Source of the DNA: Bacillota bacterium
GTDB taxonomy: Bacteria; Bacillota; Clostridia; Oscillospirales; Oscillospiraceae
Reading direction: 5' to 3'
DNA: 39,344 nucleotides
NCBI GenBank assembly: GCA_022784505.1
Contig: JALFUQ010000074.1
Location: 1-39,344 of the forward strand
Shown here: positions 1 through 8,541 of the stretch, in pieces
Layout of the letters: each line of letters opens with the position of its first letter
Numbering within the stretch: position 1 is the first letter of the stretch
Notes under the pieces: generated by a model
Told to the model about the DNA's origin: nothing
The model's input: only the letters and a program-made list of their open reading frames with translations
Database searches by the model: none
Translations under genes and position numbers: made by a program

Positions 1-115
1 CGCCGGGGTTGCGGTCGGGGTGATACTTCTTGGCAAGCTCACGATAGGCTTTCTTTATCTCCTCGTCGCTGGCGTTTGGCGAAACGCCGAGGACGGAATA
101 GGGGTCTTGTACCAT
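1..115 (-). CDS. DnaJ-domain protein, N-terminal part only
   Basis: The first 38 codons of a minus-strand gene that leaves the window at base 1. They form most of a J domain: a start of the type DPYSVLGV, a helix II with [14 protein letters not shown], and the HPD tripeptide that stimulates Hsp70 (DnaK) ATPase. The ATG is 17 bases past the stop of the DUF5685 gene, with AAGGAG upstream, so it is the third gene of that operon. Only the J domain is visible, so it cannot be told whether this is a classical DnaJ or, more likely from the context, a small J-domain protein dedicated to this operon. Confidence 0.85.
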   Translation of the reverse strand, partial: MVQDPYSVLGVSPNASDEEIKKAYRELAKKYHPDRNPG

Positions 116-132
116 ACTGGGGCACTGCTCCT

Positions 133-960
133 TCAGTTTTCTTCTTTGACATTATAATGCCGATTAAATTTGCTCCACACGCCGGAGCAGAGGATGTTTT
201 TCAAAATGTCCGCATCGCGGACGAGCGGAAGCCTGTCAAAGTGATAAACGCAGTCACCCATGAGCATTTGCAGGATATCGCGAAACGACTGCATTTCGTC
301 GAGTCTGCCATAGAGCTTCACAAAGGGATTGTATTTATAATAGCGCTTATCGTCCCTCAGGTCAATACAGGCATCCATAACATAGATAAACTGCCCGAGC
401 GCCGTTCCGAGCGCCCTGAGATCATCGCTCCAGCGGTCTTCCCTGTACACGAAAAGCTCCGCCATGAGAAGCCCAAAGCAGCGCGACGCCTCATCCGGCA
501 TGGGCTTAAAGCTATCCTCAATTTCCTTGAGCTGCATCATTCCGGTCTTTATCGCCTCGCACTGGCGGGGGTATACCTTGCAGATCCTTTCATACGACGC
601 TTTCATGAGCTTTGCCTCGACAAAGGCCGCGGCGTTTAGGTCATCCTCCCAGTCGTCGATGCAGTTAAGATACGCAAGCGCAATGTTCATGTCGGCAGCG
701 TAGCCTGTTATCTCCGACTGCCACCAACTGCGCCGCTTGATTGGATGCGTGGGACACCTGTCCTCACCATGGTGCTCCTGCGGCTCATACAGCGAGTTTA
801 AAAGCATGACGAGGAAGGTCATGTCATAGGTCAGCGTCATGCGCGCAAGCAGGCCGTGCCGCTCATGCAGGGCGTTGCACAGGCCGCAGTAGCAGGCATT
901 ATAGCGCTGCCGCTGCTCGGGGCTCAGACGCTTTAAGTCAGCCGCAACAAAGCCGAACAT
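133..960 (-). CDS. DUF5685 family protein
   Basis: A 275-residue soluble protein of unknown function. I recognise the DUF5685 family from the N-terminal block with a YCGLC motif ([12 protein letters not shown], then [11 protein letters not shown]) and the helix-rich remainder with several Asp-rich stretches ([21 protein letters not shown]). The open frame extends to 990, but the ATG at 960 overlaps the upstream stop as TGATG, which suggests translational coupling and fixes this start. It lies between a zinc-ribbon membrane protein and a J-domain protein in one minus-strand operon. That suggests a joint role, perhaps at the membrane with a chaperone, but no function can be assigned. Confidence 0.85.
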   Translation of the reverse strand: MFGFVAADLKRLSPEQRQRYNACYCGLCNALHERHGLLARMTLTYDMTFLVMLLNSLYEPQEHHGEDRCPTHPIKRRSWWQSEITGYAADMNIALAYLNCIDDWEDDLNAAAFVEAKLMKASYERICKVYPRQCEAIKTGMMQLKEIEDSFKPMPDEASRCFGLLMAELFVYREDRWSDDLRALGTALGQFIYVMDACIDLRDDKRYYKYNPFVKLYGRLDEMQSFRDILQMLMGDCVYHFDRLPLVRDADILKNILCSGVWSKFNRHYNVKEEN

Positions 961-1367
961 CAGGTCTTGCCCTGGAACGATGTGCCGCACTTACGGCAGA
1001 CGATGTTGATCTTGCCCTTTCCCTTGGGGACACGAAGCGTGGTGTGGCATGCAGGACAGGAGAAGAACTTATAGTCCTTGCGTTGCGTCCAACGCTCCTT
1101 GATCATTCTGAATTTTTTCAAGAAATTGTAGCGGAACCGCATATAGCTGTTGTTCTCGGCCGTGCGCTTGTAGATGTTTTTTGAGAACATACGAAAATAC
1201 ACCAGCATCAGCAGCGCGAAGGACACGATCCAAAGTACGCTCGAAACCTTCGTTCCGTTAAAGATCATAGCCAGAACCAGCAGCACAAGGCAGAGCACCG
1301 AAAGCAATCTGTTCAGTTGGTCGCTGCCGTAGCGTCCTGCCATAAATCGGGCAAATTTTTCTCTCAT
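960..1367 (-). CDS. Membrane protein with C-terminal zinc ribbon
   Basis: 135 residues. After a short basic N-terminus, two adjacent hydrophobic segments (about residues 20-36 and 43-60) make a membrane hairpin. A strongly basic linker follows, and the C-terminus holds two Cys pairs, CPAC and CRKC, about 24 residues apart, as in zinc ribbons. The start has an AAGGTGA site upstream. It is first in the operon with the DUF5685 and J-domain genes, and its TGA overlaps the next ATG. The architecture suggests a membrane-anchored protein with a cytosolic metal-binding tail. The partner or ligand is not known. Confidence 0.8.
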   Translation of the reverse strand: MREKFARFMAGRYGSDQLNRLLSVLCLVLLVLAMIFNGTKVSSVLWIVSFALLMLVYFRMFSKNIYKRTAENNSYMRFRYNFLKKFRMIKERWTQRKDYKFFSCPACHTTLRVPKGKGKINIVCRKCGTSFQGKT

Positions 1368-1440
1368 TAAACGCTCACCTTGATCAATATGATTTAATAA
1401 TAAATTAACACAATATTGTTTAAAATTTATAAATAATCTG

Positions 1441-2295
1441 TTAACCTTTGGCGTATTCCCATCTGTACTGTGTGGTGGTTCCCTTGCTGCCGTCCGAGTG
1501 GGTCACGGCGCAGCGCTTGATATTGCCATAGTCGTCGTAGGTATACTCATTTGAGGTGCTGCTTATGAGCGCGCCCTTGGCGTTATATACGCTGAGCTTC
1601 ATGGCATTGCCGTTATCATCATAGCTATATTCTGTGCGGCTTATGACCTTGCCGTCAGCGTCGTAGCTGAGATCGGCGAGCAGCAGGCCGTCGGAGGTGT
1701 AGGTATAACGGTTCTCGCTGGTGTCGCCCTCGATGTTATCTATGCGCACACAGCGGGTCTTTTTCCCGCCTGCGTCGTACTCATACTTGTACTCGGAAGC
1801 AACGAACGACTCGCCCTCGTAGTTTTTCTCGTTGGAGAGCAGACCGTCTTTATACTCATACGCCGTTACGGACACGGTCTTGCCGTCCCTGGTCGAGGTC
1901 GCCCTTGTGAGGTTCCCGTTACTGTCATACTCATAGTTTGTGCGGTATTCCTCGGAATAATCCTTGGCGGTATCGGCAACGAAGCTTGTCATGAGAATTT
2001 TTTGACCCTTTGCGTCGTACTCAAAGCTCTTGTAGCCCGTGGGAGCGTCGTTTATGCCAAACTCAGCCTGCTTTACGAGCTGGCCTTTTTCGTCGTACTC
2101 ATATATTATCGTGCTGAACAGCAGGCCGTTTGAGTTATACGTCTCCTCCATTTTGAGCCTGCCGTCTTCTTTCGTGTATGTGATCGGTGCGGGCGTTTCG
2201 GTCGGCTGCACGGGGTCGGGCTCGGCCGTGCCGCCGCAGGCGCAAAGGCTGAGCATCATGGCTCCCGATATAAGCAATGCTGCGGTTATTTTCAT
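1441..2295 (-). CDS. YD-repeat (RHS-like) lipoprotein
   Basis: 284 residues. The N-terminus is a lipoprotein signal with a hydrophobic stretch ending in a lipobox, lipid Cys at about residue 20, followed by a Pro/Thr linker (EPDPVQPTETPAP). The rest is built from degenerate YD repeats of the form YDxxGxLxxxxxY, roughly ten, ending near the C-terminus with YDDYGNIKR. YD repeats form extended beta sheets and often bind carbohydrate. This is a small surface lipoprotein, not a full RHS toxin: there is no core-closing motif or toxin tail. GGGGG sits 9 bases before the ATG. It is a single gene, bounded by the serA terminator upstream and an AT-rich gap downstream. Confidence 0.8.
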   Translation of the reverse strand: MKITAALLISGAMMLSLCACGGTAEPDPVQPTETPAPITYTKEDGRLKMEETYNSNGLLFSTIIYEYDEKGQLVKQAEFGINDAPTGYKSFEYDAKGQKILMTSFVADTAKDYSEEYRTNYEYDSNGNLTRATSTRDGKTVSVTAYEYKDGLLSNEKNYEGESFVASEYKYEYDAGGKKTRCVRIDNIEGDTSENRYTYTSDGLLLADLSYDADGKVISRTEYSYDDNGNAMKLSVYNAKGALISSTSNEYTYDDYGNIKRCAVTHSDGSKGTTTQYRWEYAKG

Positions 2296-2320
2296 GGCTT
2301 TACCCCCTTTTTCGATGCAT

Positions 2321-2329
2321 ATTATAGCA
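2321..2329 (-). promoter_or_regulatory. Extended -10 promoter of the YD-repeat lipoprotein
   Basis: On the minus strand TGC is followed by TATAAT, an extended -10. No good -35 is visible at 16-18 bases. Initiation would fall near 2314, leaving a leader of about 20 bases with the GGGGG ribosome site. Confidence 0.5.
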
Positions 2330-2360
2330 CGGTGATAATCTTACTTTTATAATAATCTGT

Positions 2361-2400
2361 AAATTAAATCGGCCTTTCAAACGAAAGGCCGATTTAATTT
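2361..2400 (-). terminator. Terminator after serA
   Basis: A perfect inverted repeat with 17-bp arms (2361-2377 and 2384-2400) and a 6-base loop, ten bases past the serA stop. The core is CGGCCTTT/AAAGGCCG and the outer stem is A/T-rich, so the 3' arm supplies a U-rich end. Confidence 0.85.
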
Positions 2401-2409
2401 CGTTTCATA

Positions 2410-3573
2410 TCACAGCACGCGCACTCTCAGAACATCGTCCATCTTGCGGATGGCTACGGCGGTGTCCTCCCAGATCTCGTCGCCGAGGTCAATGATGGTG
2501 TATGCAAAGCGGCCGCGGGGCTTATTTATCATGTGCTCGACATTGATATTTTTCTCGGTTATCAGGTCAAGGATGCGGTTTATCATGCCCGGAACATTAT
2601 GGTGGATGACGCAAAGTCTGCACACGCCCATGCGCTCGAGCCGAGCTGAGGGCAGGTTCACGGAATTTATGATATTGCCGTTTTGCAGGTATTCGTGAAG
2701 CTGACGAGCTGCCATTTCGGCGCAGCGATCCTCGCTCTCGGGCGTGCATGCGCCAAGATGCGGGAGAGCTATGACATTCTTTCCGCCGAGTATCTTCTTA
2801 TTCGGAAAGTCGGTCACATACTTTGCGACCTTGCCGCTTTCAAGCGCTGCGAGCATCGCATCGTCGTCAACGACCTCGGCACGGGACTCATTTATGATGC
2901 GAACGCCGGTCTTCATCATGGAAAGCGCGCGCTCGTCAAGCATATGGTGCGTGTCCTCATTGTAAGGGATGTTGACGCTGATATAATCGCAGTTTCGGTA
3001 AACTTCGCCGAGGTCGTCGGCGCGTCTTACATCGCGGCTTAATCTCCACGCAGACTCAACAGACATGAACGGGTCGTAGCCGATGACATTCATGTCAAGT
3101 GCAAGGCAGGCGTTTGCGACCAGTGCACCCGTTGCGCCGAGGCCGAGCACACCAATGGTCTTACCCATGAGCTCGGGGCCGGCAAAATTGGACTTGCCCT
3201 TTTCGACGAGCTCGGGTATCTTATCTCCCTCGTTTGCGATACTCTTTACCCACTCGACGCTGCCGAGAACATCTCTCGATGCCATGACGAGCGAGCATAT
3301 CGACTGCTCCTTGACTGCCTCCGCGTTTGCACCGGGGCTGTTGAACACGACTATGCCCTTTTCGGCAAGCTCCTCGACAGGGATATTGTTGTAGCCCGCT
3401 CCGGCTCTTGCGATGCCGAGGAGTGAAGCGTTTGTATTGTACCCGTGCATGTCGGCACTGCGCACGATGATGCCCTCGGGATCGTCTATATCCGACGAGA
3501 CATTGTAGCCAAGCTGCTTAAGCTTATCCAGTCCCGCGGGCGAAATTTTGTTTATCGTCTTTATATTATACAT
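2410..3573 (-). CDS. serA: D-3-phosphoglycerate dehydrogenase (clostridial type)
   Basis: Oxidises 3-phosphoglycerate to 3-phosphohydroxypyruvate, the first step of serine synthesis, in the cytosol with NAD. The 387 residues hold the substrate domain, the Rossmann domain with GLGATG at about 144-149, active-site Arg near 231 (INESRAE) and His near 272 (LPHLGA), and a C-terminal ACT domain (about 317-387) for likely feedback control. The catalytic Glu of the E. coli enzyme is not at its usual place (TDFPNKK instead of DVF..EP). As far as I know this is a feature of a clostridial SerA subfamily, not damage. The ATG at 3573 follows GAGG and lies inside the end of serC (8-base overlap), indicating a coupled serCA operon. 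An upstream TTG at 3588 is a less likely start. Confidence 0.93.
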   Translation of the reverse strand: MYNIKTINKISPAGLDKLKQLGYNVSSDIDDPEGIIVRSADMHGYNTNASLLGIARAGAGYNNIPVEELAEKGIVVFNSPGANAEAVKEQSICSLVMASRDVLGSVEWVKSIANEGDKIPELVEKGKSNFAGPELMGKTIGVLGLGATGALVANACLALDMNVIGYDPFMSVESAWRLSRDVRRADDLGEVYRNCDYISVNIPYNEDTHHMLDERALSMMKTGVRIINESRAEVVDDDAMLAALESGKVAKYVTDFPNKKILGGKNVIALPHLGACTPESEDRCAEMAARQLHEYLQNGNIINSVNLPSARLERMGVCRLCVIHHNVPGMINRILDLITEKNINVEHMINKPRGRFAYTIIDLGDEIWEDTAVAIRKMDDVLRVRVL

Positions 3574-4657
3574 TGTGTTCTGCCTCAAATCGTTTCATAA
3601 AATCTATAAGCGCGTCAACGCCCTCCATGGGCATCGCATTATACAGCGAGGCGCGCATACCGCCGGTGAGTCTGTGACCCTTGACATTCAAAAGGCCATG
3701 CTCGGCTGCGCCCTTCACAAACTCGGCATCCAGCTCATCGCTGCCGGTGCGGAAGGTGATGTTCATATCGCTGCGCGAGCCGGGCTCGGCATGCGGGATG
3801 AACAGCCCACTGTTGTCAAGATAGTCGTAGAGCTTCGCGGCTCGGGCTGATTTTATCTTTTCCATCTCGCCAACGCCGCCGACGCTTGCGAGCCAATCGA
3901 GCATGAGTCCGAGCATATAGATACACCAGCACGGCGGGGTATTGAGCATGGAGTCCTTTTTAATAAGCGTATCATAGCTCATTACGGAGGGGCAAATACT
4001 AAGTTCGTTTCCGGCAAGAGACTTATCTACAATGACGACCGTCAGGCCGGCGGGCGCCATATTCTTCTGCGCACCGGCGTAGATAAGGCCGTAGTCTGCG
4101 ACATTGACCGTTCGGGACAAAATGTCCGACGACATGTCGCACACGAGAGGAACACTCCCCGCCCTGGGCACATACTGCCACTCGGTTCCGTAAATGGTGT
4201 TGTTTGCACAGTAGTAAAAATACCTTGCGCCGTCGTCTATTTTGAGCTTATCCTGCGCGGGGATGTAGCTGTGGTCTCTGTCAGAGCTGTCGCAGGCGAT
4301 ACTGACGGTGCCGTACTTTTTAGCTTCCTTAGCGGCGAGATTCGAGAAATTACCGGTCACGGCGTAGCATGCCGAGCCGCCCTCACCCATGAGGTTGAGG
4401 GGTATCGCCGCAAACTGGAGTGTTGCGCCGCCCTGCAAAAACAGGATCTCGTGCGTATCGGGCACATTGAGCGCACACTTGAGCTTCGCCTTGGTCTCGG
4501 CAAATATATCTGCAAACAGCTTACTTCGGTGGCTCATCTCCATTACCGACATTCCGCTGGATCGGTAGTCGGTTATCTCACTTTGGGCTGCTTTGAGCAC
4601 AGACTCCGGCATCATTGACGGGCCTGCCGAAAAATTATAGATTCCTTTTCTCGACAC
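3566..4657 (-). CDS. serC: Phosphoserine aminotransferase
   Basis: Converts 3-phosphohydroxypyruvate and glutamate to phosphoserine and 2-oxoglutarate, the second serine step. The 363 residues begin with the family signature YNFSAGPSMMPE and carry the PLP lysine near residue 198 in GAQKNMAP; HRS, GGAT and TGNF blocks are also present. The chosen GTG start at 4657 is preceded by AAAGGAG at the right distance; the frame itself opens at 4687. It is followed by overlapping serA and transcribed from a consensus promoter that overlaps the mtaB stop. A serB phosphatase is not in the window. Confidence 0.93.
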   Translation of the reverse strand: MSRKGIYNFSAGPSMMPESVLKAAQSEITDYRSSGMSVMEMSHRSKLFADIFAETKAKLKCALNVPDTHEILFLQGGATLQFAAIPLNLMGEGGSACYAVTGNFSNLAAKEAKKYGTVSIACDSSDRDHSYIPAQDKLKIDDGARYFYYCANNTIYGTEWQYVPRAGSVPLVCDMSSDILSRTVNVADYGLIYAGAQKNMAPAGLTVVIVDKSLAGNELSICPSVMSYDTLIKKDSMLNTPPCWCIYMLGLMLDWLASVGGVGEMEKIKSARAAKLYDYLDNSGLFIPHAEPGSRSDMNITFRTGSDELDAEFVKGAAEHGLLNVKGHRLTGGMRASLYNAMPMEGVDALIDFMKRFEAEHNV

Positions 4658-4695
4658 GATGAGCTCTCCTTTCGCTGTTTTTAGCATATTTGTTA

Positions 4696-4724
4696 ATTAT
4701 ATATCTGTGTGATTTATTTGTCAA
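4696..4724 (-). promoter_or_regulatory. Consensus SigA promoter of serC-serA
   Basis: Minus-strand TTGACA (4719-4724), a 17-base spacer, and TATAAT (4696-4701): both hexamers match consensus exactly. The -35 box contains the TGA stop of mtaB. Initiation would be near 4689, about 30 bases before the serC GTG. Confidence 0.85.
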
Positions 4725-6007
4725 ACCGTTTTTCCGACAAGCGTTTCGCCGGATACTCCGGTTATCTCGACATTTCTAAGCTGGCCCCGCAGGTTCTCCC
4801 CCTCGGCGCGCACGAGAAGGTATGTATCGCTGTGACCCTGCCACATGCCGTCCTCTTTTGTTTCAAACAGCACGGGAAGCACTGTGCCGACGGCACTCTC
4901 AAGATATGCCCTGCGTGTTTTTTCCGCCACTGCCCTTGCCTGCTTTGATCGCCTTGCCTTTTCGGCACGGTCTATCTGATCGGGCATTTTGTCCGCCGGT
5001 GTGCCCGGGCGGCGGGAGTACGGGAAAACATGAACATCGGAGAATGCGACCTTTTCGAGGAACTGAAGGGTCTCACGCTGATGCTCCTCGGTCTCGCCCG
5101 GGAAGCCCACGATCAGGTCGGCGGTAAGGCCGCAGCCGGGGAAATATTTGCGCAGAAGCTCGGCAGCCTCATAAAACCTTGCGGTATCATACTTGCGATT
5201 CATGGCCTTTAGTGTTGCGTCGCAGCCGGATTGCAGCGACAGGTGGAAGTGCCTGCACACGGTGCCGGTCTCGGCGATGCGTCGGCAGAAGTCCTCGGTG
5301 ATGATGCTCGGCTCGATTGAGCCCATGCGCAGGCGCATATGCGGCGCAGCCTCGGCGATGGCGACAATGACATCGGCAAGGTCGGGCTTGCCCTTGAGGT
5401 CAACGCCATAGGAGGCAACCTCTATACCTGTCACGACAAGCTCACGGTAACCCTTTTCGTCAAGCTCCCTCGCCTGTTTTGCCGCCTGCTCTACCGGCAG
5501 ACTGCGTACCCTGCCGCGGGTGTAGGGGATGATGCAGTAGGTGCAGAAATTGACGCAGCCGTCCTGTATCTTAAGGAGCGCACGGGTGTGGCCCGCAACC
5601 GCACCGGCGGGCAGCACCTCAAACATTCTGCGCTCAAAGGGCTTGTCGAGCATTTTTTCATGCGTGCCCTTAAGCGCCGCATTTTCTATGGCTTCGACGA
5701 GCTTCACCCTGTCGCCGCTGCCGAACACGACATCCGCACCGAGCTTTTCGGCAGTGTCGGGGCTCAGCTGCGAGTAGCAGCCGGACACGGCGACGACGGC
5801 ATCGGGGTTTTCCTCACGCAGACGGTTTATCGCCTGACGTGACTTGCGCCCTGCCTCGGCAGTGACGGCGCAGGTGTTGACTATGACTGCATCGGCGGTC
5901 TCGCCCTCCAAAGCCGCCGTGTGGCCGTGCTCATTTAAAAGCGTTTCCATCGCCTGCGTTTCATACTGGTTGACCTTGCAGCCAAGAGTGTATATAATAT
6001 ATTTCAT
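4721..6007 (-). CDS. mtaB: tRNA t6A37 methylthiotransferase
   Basis: A radical-SAM methylthiotransferase that adds a methylthio group to C2 of t6A at tRNA position 37. The 428 residues contain the N-terminal MTTase domain with three Cys ligands (C10 in TLGCKVNQYE, C46 in NTCAVT, C77 in SGCYSQ), the radical-SAM motif CVNFCTYC at 151-158, and a C-terminal TRAM-like region. TLGCKVNQYE marks MtaB rather than MiaB or RimO. The ATG at 6007 follows GGAGAT; a frame extension to 6031 has no ribosome site. It is divergent from a cysteine desulfurase only 34 bases away. Sulfur supply by that neighbour is plausible but inferred. Confidence 0.92.
   Translation of the reverse strand: MKYIIYTLGCKVNQYETQAMETLLNEHGHTAALEGETADAVIVNTCAVTAEAGRKSRQAINRLREENPDAVVAVSGCYSQLSPDTAEKLGADVVFGSGDRVKLVEAIENAALKGTHEKMLDKPFERRMFEVLPAGAVAGHTRALLKIQDGCVNFCTYCIIPYTRGRVRSLPVEQAAKQARELDEKGYRELVVTGIEVASYGVDLKGKPDLADVIVAIAEAAPHMRLRMGSIEPSIITEDFCRRIAETGTVCRHFHLSLQSGCDATLKAMNRKYDTARFYEAAELLRKYFPGCGLTADLIVGFPGETEEHQRETLQFLEKVAFSDVHVFPYSRRPGTPADKMPDQIDRAEKARRSKQARAVAEKTRRAYLESAVGTVLPVLFETKEDGMWQGHSDTYLLVRAEGENLRGQLRNVEITGVSGETLVGKTV
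5970..5998 (+). promoter_or_regulatory. Promoter of the cysteine desulfurase, inside mtaB
   Basis: TTGACC (5970-5975), 17 bases, TATAAT (5993-5998) on the plus strand, wholly within the first 40 bases of mtaB coding sequence. Initiation is predicted near 6005, 37 bases before the ATG. Confidence 0.75.
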
Positions 6008-6022
6008 GCTTATCTCCATTTC

Positions 6023-6052
6023 TATATACAAGGAGTAGTCTATGGAAGTCTA
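6023..6052 (-). promoter_or_regulatory. Possible weak promoter of mtaB
   Basis: Minus-strand TAGACT (6047-6052), 18 bases, TATATA (6023-6028). The match is mediocre. If used, its transcript would start near 6016 and overlap head-on with that of the desulfurase promoter. Confidence 0.3.
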
Positions 6053-7172
6053 TCTTGATAACGCCGCAACGACGCGGGTCTGCCCCGAGGCTGCGGACAT
6101 TGCTTATAAAATGATGTTGGAAAATTACGGCAACCCGAGTTCCACCCACACAAAAGGGCGCGAGGCAAAGGCCGTTTTGGATAACGCCCGCAAGCAGCTG
6201 GCAGCCGCGCTGGACTGCGCACCGAGTGAGGTGTTCTTCACTTCATGCGGCTCGGAGGGCGACAACTGGGCAATAATAAACGGTGCCGAGAGCATGCGTC
6301 GCAAGGGGATGCACGTTATAAGCTCCGCTGTTGAGCACGACGCGGTGAGAAAATCTATGGACGAGCTCAAGCGCCGCGGCTTTGAGGTCACGATGCTAAG
6401 CCCCGAGCAGGACGGCTCTATCTCCCCCGAGGCGGTCATCGCCGCACTGCGGCCGGACACGGTTTTGGTCAGCCTCATGATGGTAAACAACGAGACCGGT
6501 GCCGTCACCGATATTGCAGCCGTTGCAAAGGCTTTAAAAAAGGCAAAGTCCATAGCCCTGCTGCACACCGACGCCGTGCAGGGCTTCATGAAAGTCCCGT
6601 TTTCGGCAAAAAAGCTCGGTGTCGACATGATAACCGTCAGCGGGCACAAGATACATGCGCCCAAGGGCATAGGCGCATTGTATATCAAAACAGGGGTCAA
6701 AATCAAGCCCTATATCATCGGCGGCGCTCAGGAATCGGGCTTGAGAGCCGGAACGGAGGCCATGCCGCAGATAGCCGCCTTCGGCAAAGCCTGTGAGATC
6801 GCAAAATCCAGCATGACGGATGCCACCGAGCGCATGGCGCAGCTAAGGCAGCATGCCGCCGAGCACATAGTCGCCGAGATGCCGGAAGCGGTCATCATAG
6901 GCGGCGGCGCACCGCATATTTTAAGCGTATCGCTCCCGGGCTGGCGCAGTGAGGTGCTGATGAACTTCCTCGAAGCCCGCGGCATATTCGTCTCGCGAAG
7001 CTCGGCCTGCAAAAAGGGCGGCAGGAGCCACGTACTTGAAGCGATGGGGCTGCCCGCCGAGGTCATTGACGGTGCCGTGCGCATAAGCCTTTCCCGCTAC
7101 ACGACTAAGGACGAGCTTGACAAGCTATGCTCGGCGCTCAAGGATGCACACGACACGCTTGCTCATAGATAA
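6042..7172 (+). CDS. Cysteine desulfurase (NifS/IscS-like)
   Basis: A PLP enzyme that moves sulfur from cysteine to an active-site persulfide, feeding Fe-S clusters or tRNA thiolation. In 376 residues: start LDNAATT, EHDAV block, PLP lysine K203 in SGHKIHAPKG, and catalytic C323 in SRSSACKKGG on the long mobile loop. This is the class I (IscS/NifS) arrangement. AAGGAG lies 6 bases before the ATG. No thiI, iscU or nifU follows; the gene ends at a strong terminator, so it is transcribed alone. Its divergent partner mtaB uses Fe-S clusters and inserts sulfur, which makes that a candidate client. Confidence 0.9.
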   Translation: MEVYLDNAATTRVCPEAADIAYKMMLENYGNPSSTHTKGREAKAVLDNARKQLAAALDCAPSEVFFTSCGSEGDNWAIINGAESMRRKGMHVISSAVEHDAVRKSMDELKRRGFEVTMLSPEQDGSISPEAVIAALRPDTVLVSLMMVNNETGAVTDIAAVAKALKKAKSIALLHTDAVQGFMKVPFSAKKLGVDMITVSGHKIHAPKGIGALYIKTGVKIKPYIIGGAQESGLRAGTEAMPQIAAFGKACEIAKSSMTDATERMAQLRQHAAEHIVAEMPEAVIIGGGAPHILSVSLPGWRSEVLMNFLEARGIFVSRSSACKKGGRSHVLEAMGLPAEVIDGAVRISLSRYTTKDELDKLCSALKDAHDTLAHR

Positions 7173-7178
7173 ACATGC

Positions 7179-7204
7179 AAAACCTCCGCTTGCGCGGAGG
7201 TTTT
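7179..7204. terminator. Bidirectional terminator
   Basis: 11-bp perfect stem AAAACCTCCGC/GCGGAGGTTTT with loop TTGC, between two converging genes (desulfurase and AI-2E family permease). A and T runs flank it on both sides. Confidence 0.88.
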
Positions 7205-7211
7205 GTGCTTT

Positions 7212-8486
7212 TTAATTATCGTCCTGCGCCTGCGAGCGCATTATCATGACCCCCGACTCGGGGTCTATGTGGTCTAGGTCTGAATACATTTCCGGGTCGT
7301 CCGGCAGATTCTTTTTCTTCAGGCGCTTGTCAACAAGCTTCGTAATGCCGGTATAGATAACGACGAACACGGGAACGCCCAGGAGCATGCCCCAGAAGCC
7401 GAACAGGCCGCCGAACAAAATGATCGAGAACATGACCCAGAAGCCGTTTATGCCGATCGAGCCGCCGAGGATCTTAGGACCAATGATGTTGCCGTCGACC
7501 TGCTGGAGGATGATTATAAATATCACGAAGATGAGGCACTTCCACGGGTCAACGAGCAAAATGAGCAGCGCCGATGGTATAGCGCCGATGAACGGGCCAA
7601 AGAATGGGATGATGTTCGTAACGCCGACGATGACCGACACCAACAGTGCATAGGGCATGTTCATGATGAGGCAGCCTATGTAGCAGATAGCGCCGATTAT
7701 CGCAGAGTCGAGGAGCTTGCCGGTGATAAAGCTCATGAAAGTGCGGTCTGTGAACTTGAGAGCCTGACAAATATTCTTTGCGGTCTTGGTGCTGCAAATG
7801 CAGTACAGTATCTTCATCGCGTGGGCACGGAAGGTCTCGCGATTATAGAGGATATACACCGAGACGATGATGCCGATGACGATGTTATAAACGACCTTCA
7901 AAACACCGTAAACGCCGGTGGTTATATTAACTATAACGCCATCCATGCCGGGAAGGAGCGTGTTCTGCGCCCAATTGGTCAGTGCATCGGCGAAATTGCC
8001 GAATATCTTGGTTGCGTACTGCTCAACAACGGGGTTTTCCCGCAAAAGCCGATCAATGGTCTTGCTGGCAGAATCAAAATACTCGCCGCTGTTTGCAACG
8101 ATGGTCGCAATGGAGTCATACACCTGCGGGACGATGAGATATATAAGTGCCGTAATGATGAGCACCAGCACTATCTCAGCAAGGATAACGGCAAACACCC
8201 TTGGCAGCTTATCGCTGAGCTTTGCCTTGGGATATTTATTCCGAGCCTTTATAAGCAGCGGCGTAAACAGCTTTTCCTCATACATCTTCATAGACGGCAC
8301 GAGAAGATACGATATGACAAGGCCCCAGATAAAGGGACTGAGTATGCCCAAAAACGAGCCTATGGCCTTTATGAGGGAGCTTATATAGTCAAGACCGAAA
8401 TAGAACACTATCGAGCATGCAGCCACCGCAAAGCCGGTAATGCCCCACGCAAGATAGCCCTTGTAATTATGATTCATTCTTCGCAA
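7212..8486 (-). CDS. AI-2E family transporter (PerM/TqsA type)
   Basis: An integral membrane protein of the AI-2E transporter superfamily, whose members export small solutes or ions (autoinducer-2 in TqsA). The 424 residues have about eight hydrophobic helices, with the long polar middle region typical of the family (about residues 140-190) and the conserved block GVTNIIPFFGPFIGAIP followed by the QQVDGNIIGPKILG motif. The tail is short and acidic. The chosen start is TTG at 8486, 7 bases after GGAGGT. The frame opens at 8525, but that is upstream of the predicted transcription start near 8506, so the longer version is unlikely. The substrate is unknown. Confidence 0.85.
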   Translation of the reverse strand: MRRMNHNYKGYLAWGITGFAVAACSIVFYFGLDYISSLIKAIGSFLGILSPFIWGLVISYLLVPSMKMYEEKLFTPLLIKARNKYPKAKLSDKLPRVFAVILAEIVLVLIITALIYLIVPQVYDSIATIVANSGEYFDSASKTIDRLLRENPVVEQYATKIFGNFADALTNWAQNTLLPGMDGVIVNITTGVYGVLKVVYNIVIGIIVSVYILYNRETFRAHAMKILYCICSTKTAKNICQALKFTDRTFMSFITGKLLDSAIIGAICYIGCLIMNMPYALLVSVIVGVTNIIPFFGPFIGAIPSALLILLVDPWKCLIFVIFIIILQQVDGNIIGPKILGGSIGINGFWVMFSIILFGGLFGFWGMLLGVPVFVVIYTGITKLVDKRLKKKNLPDDPEMYSDLDHIDPESGVMIMRSQAQDDN

Positions 8487-8512
8487 GCTGTCCACCTCCG
8501 TGCTTCGGTTTG

Positions 8513-8541
8513 ATTTTACTATCACTTTAATTGTCCGTCAA
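8513..8541 (-). promoter_or_regulatory. Promoter of the AI-2E family transporter
   Basis: Minus-strand TTGACG (8536-8541), 17 bases, TAAAAT (8513-8518). Initiation near 8506 leaves a leader of about 20 bases and supports the TTG start at 8486. Confidence 0.65.

Noticed and set aside
2410..3573. SerA as a damaged enzyme because the usual catalytic Glu is missing
   Set aside because: The TDFPN form is, to my knowledge, typical of a clostridial SerA subfamily, and the rest of the gene is intact and in an operon with serC.
7821..8513. A 230-codon open frame antisense to the AI-2E family transporter
   Set aside because: It lies inside a recognised membrane protein gene; no motifs.
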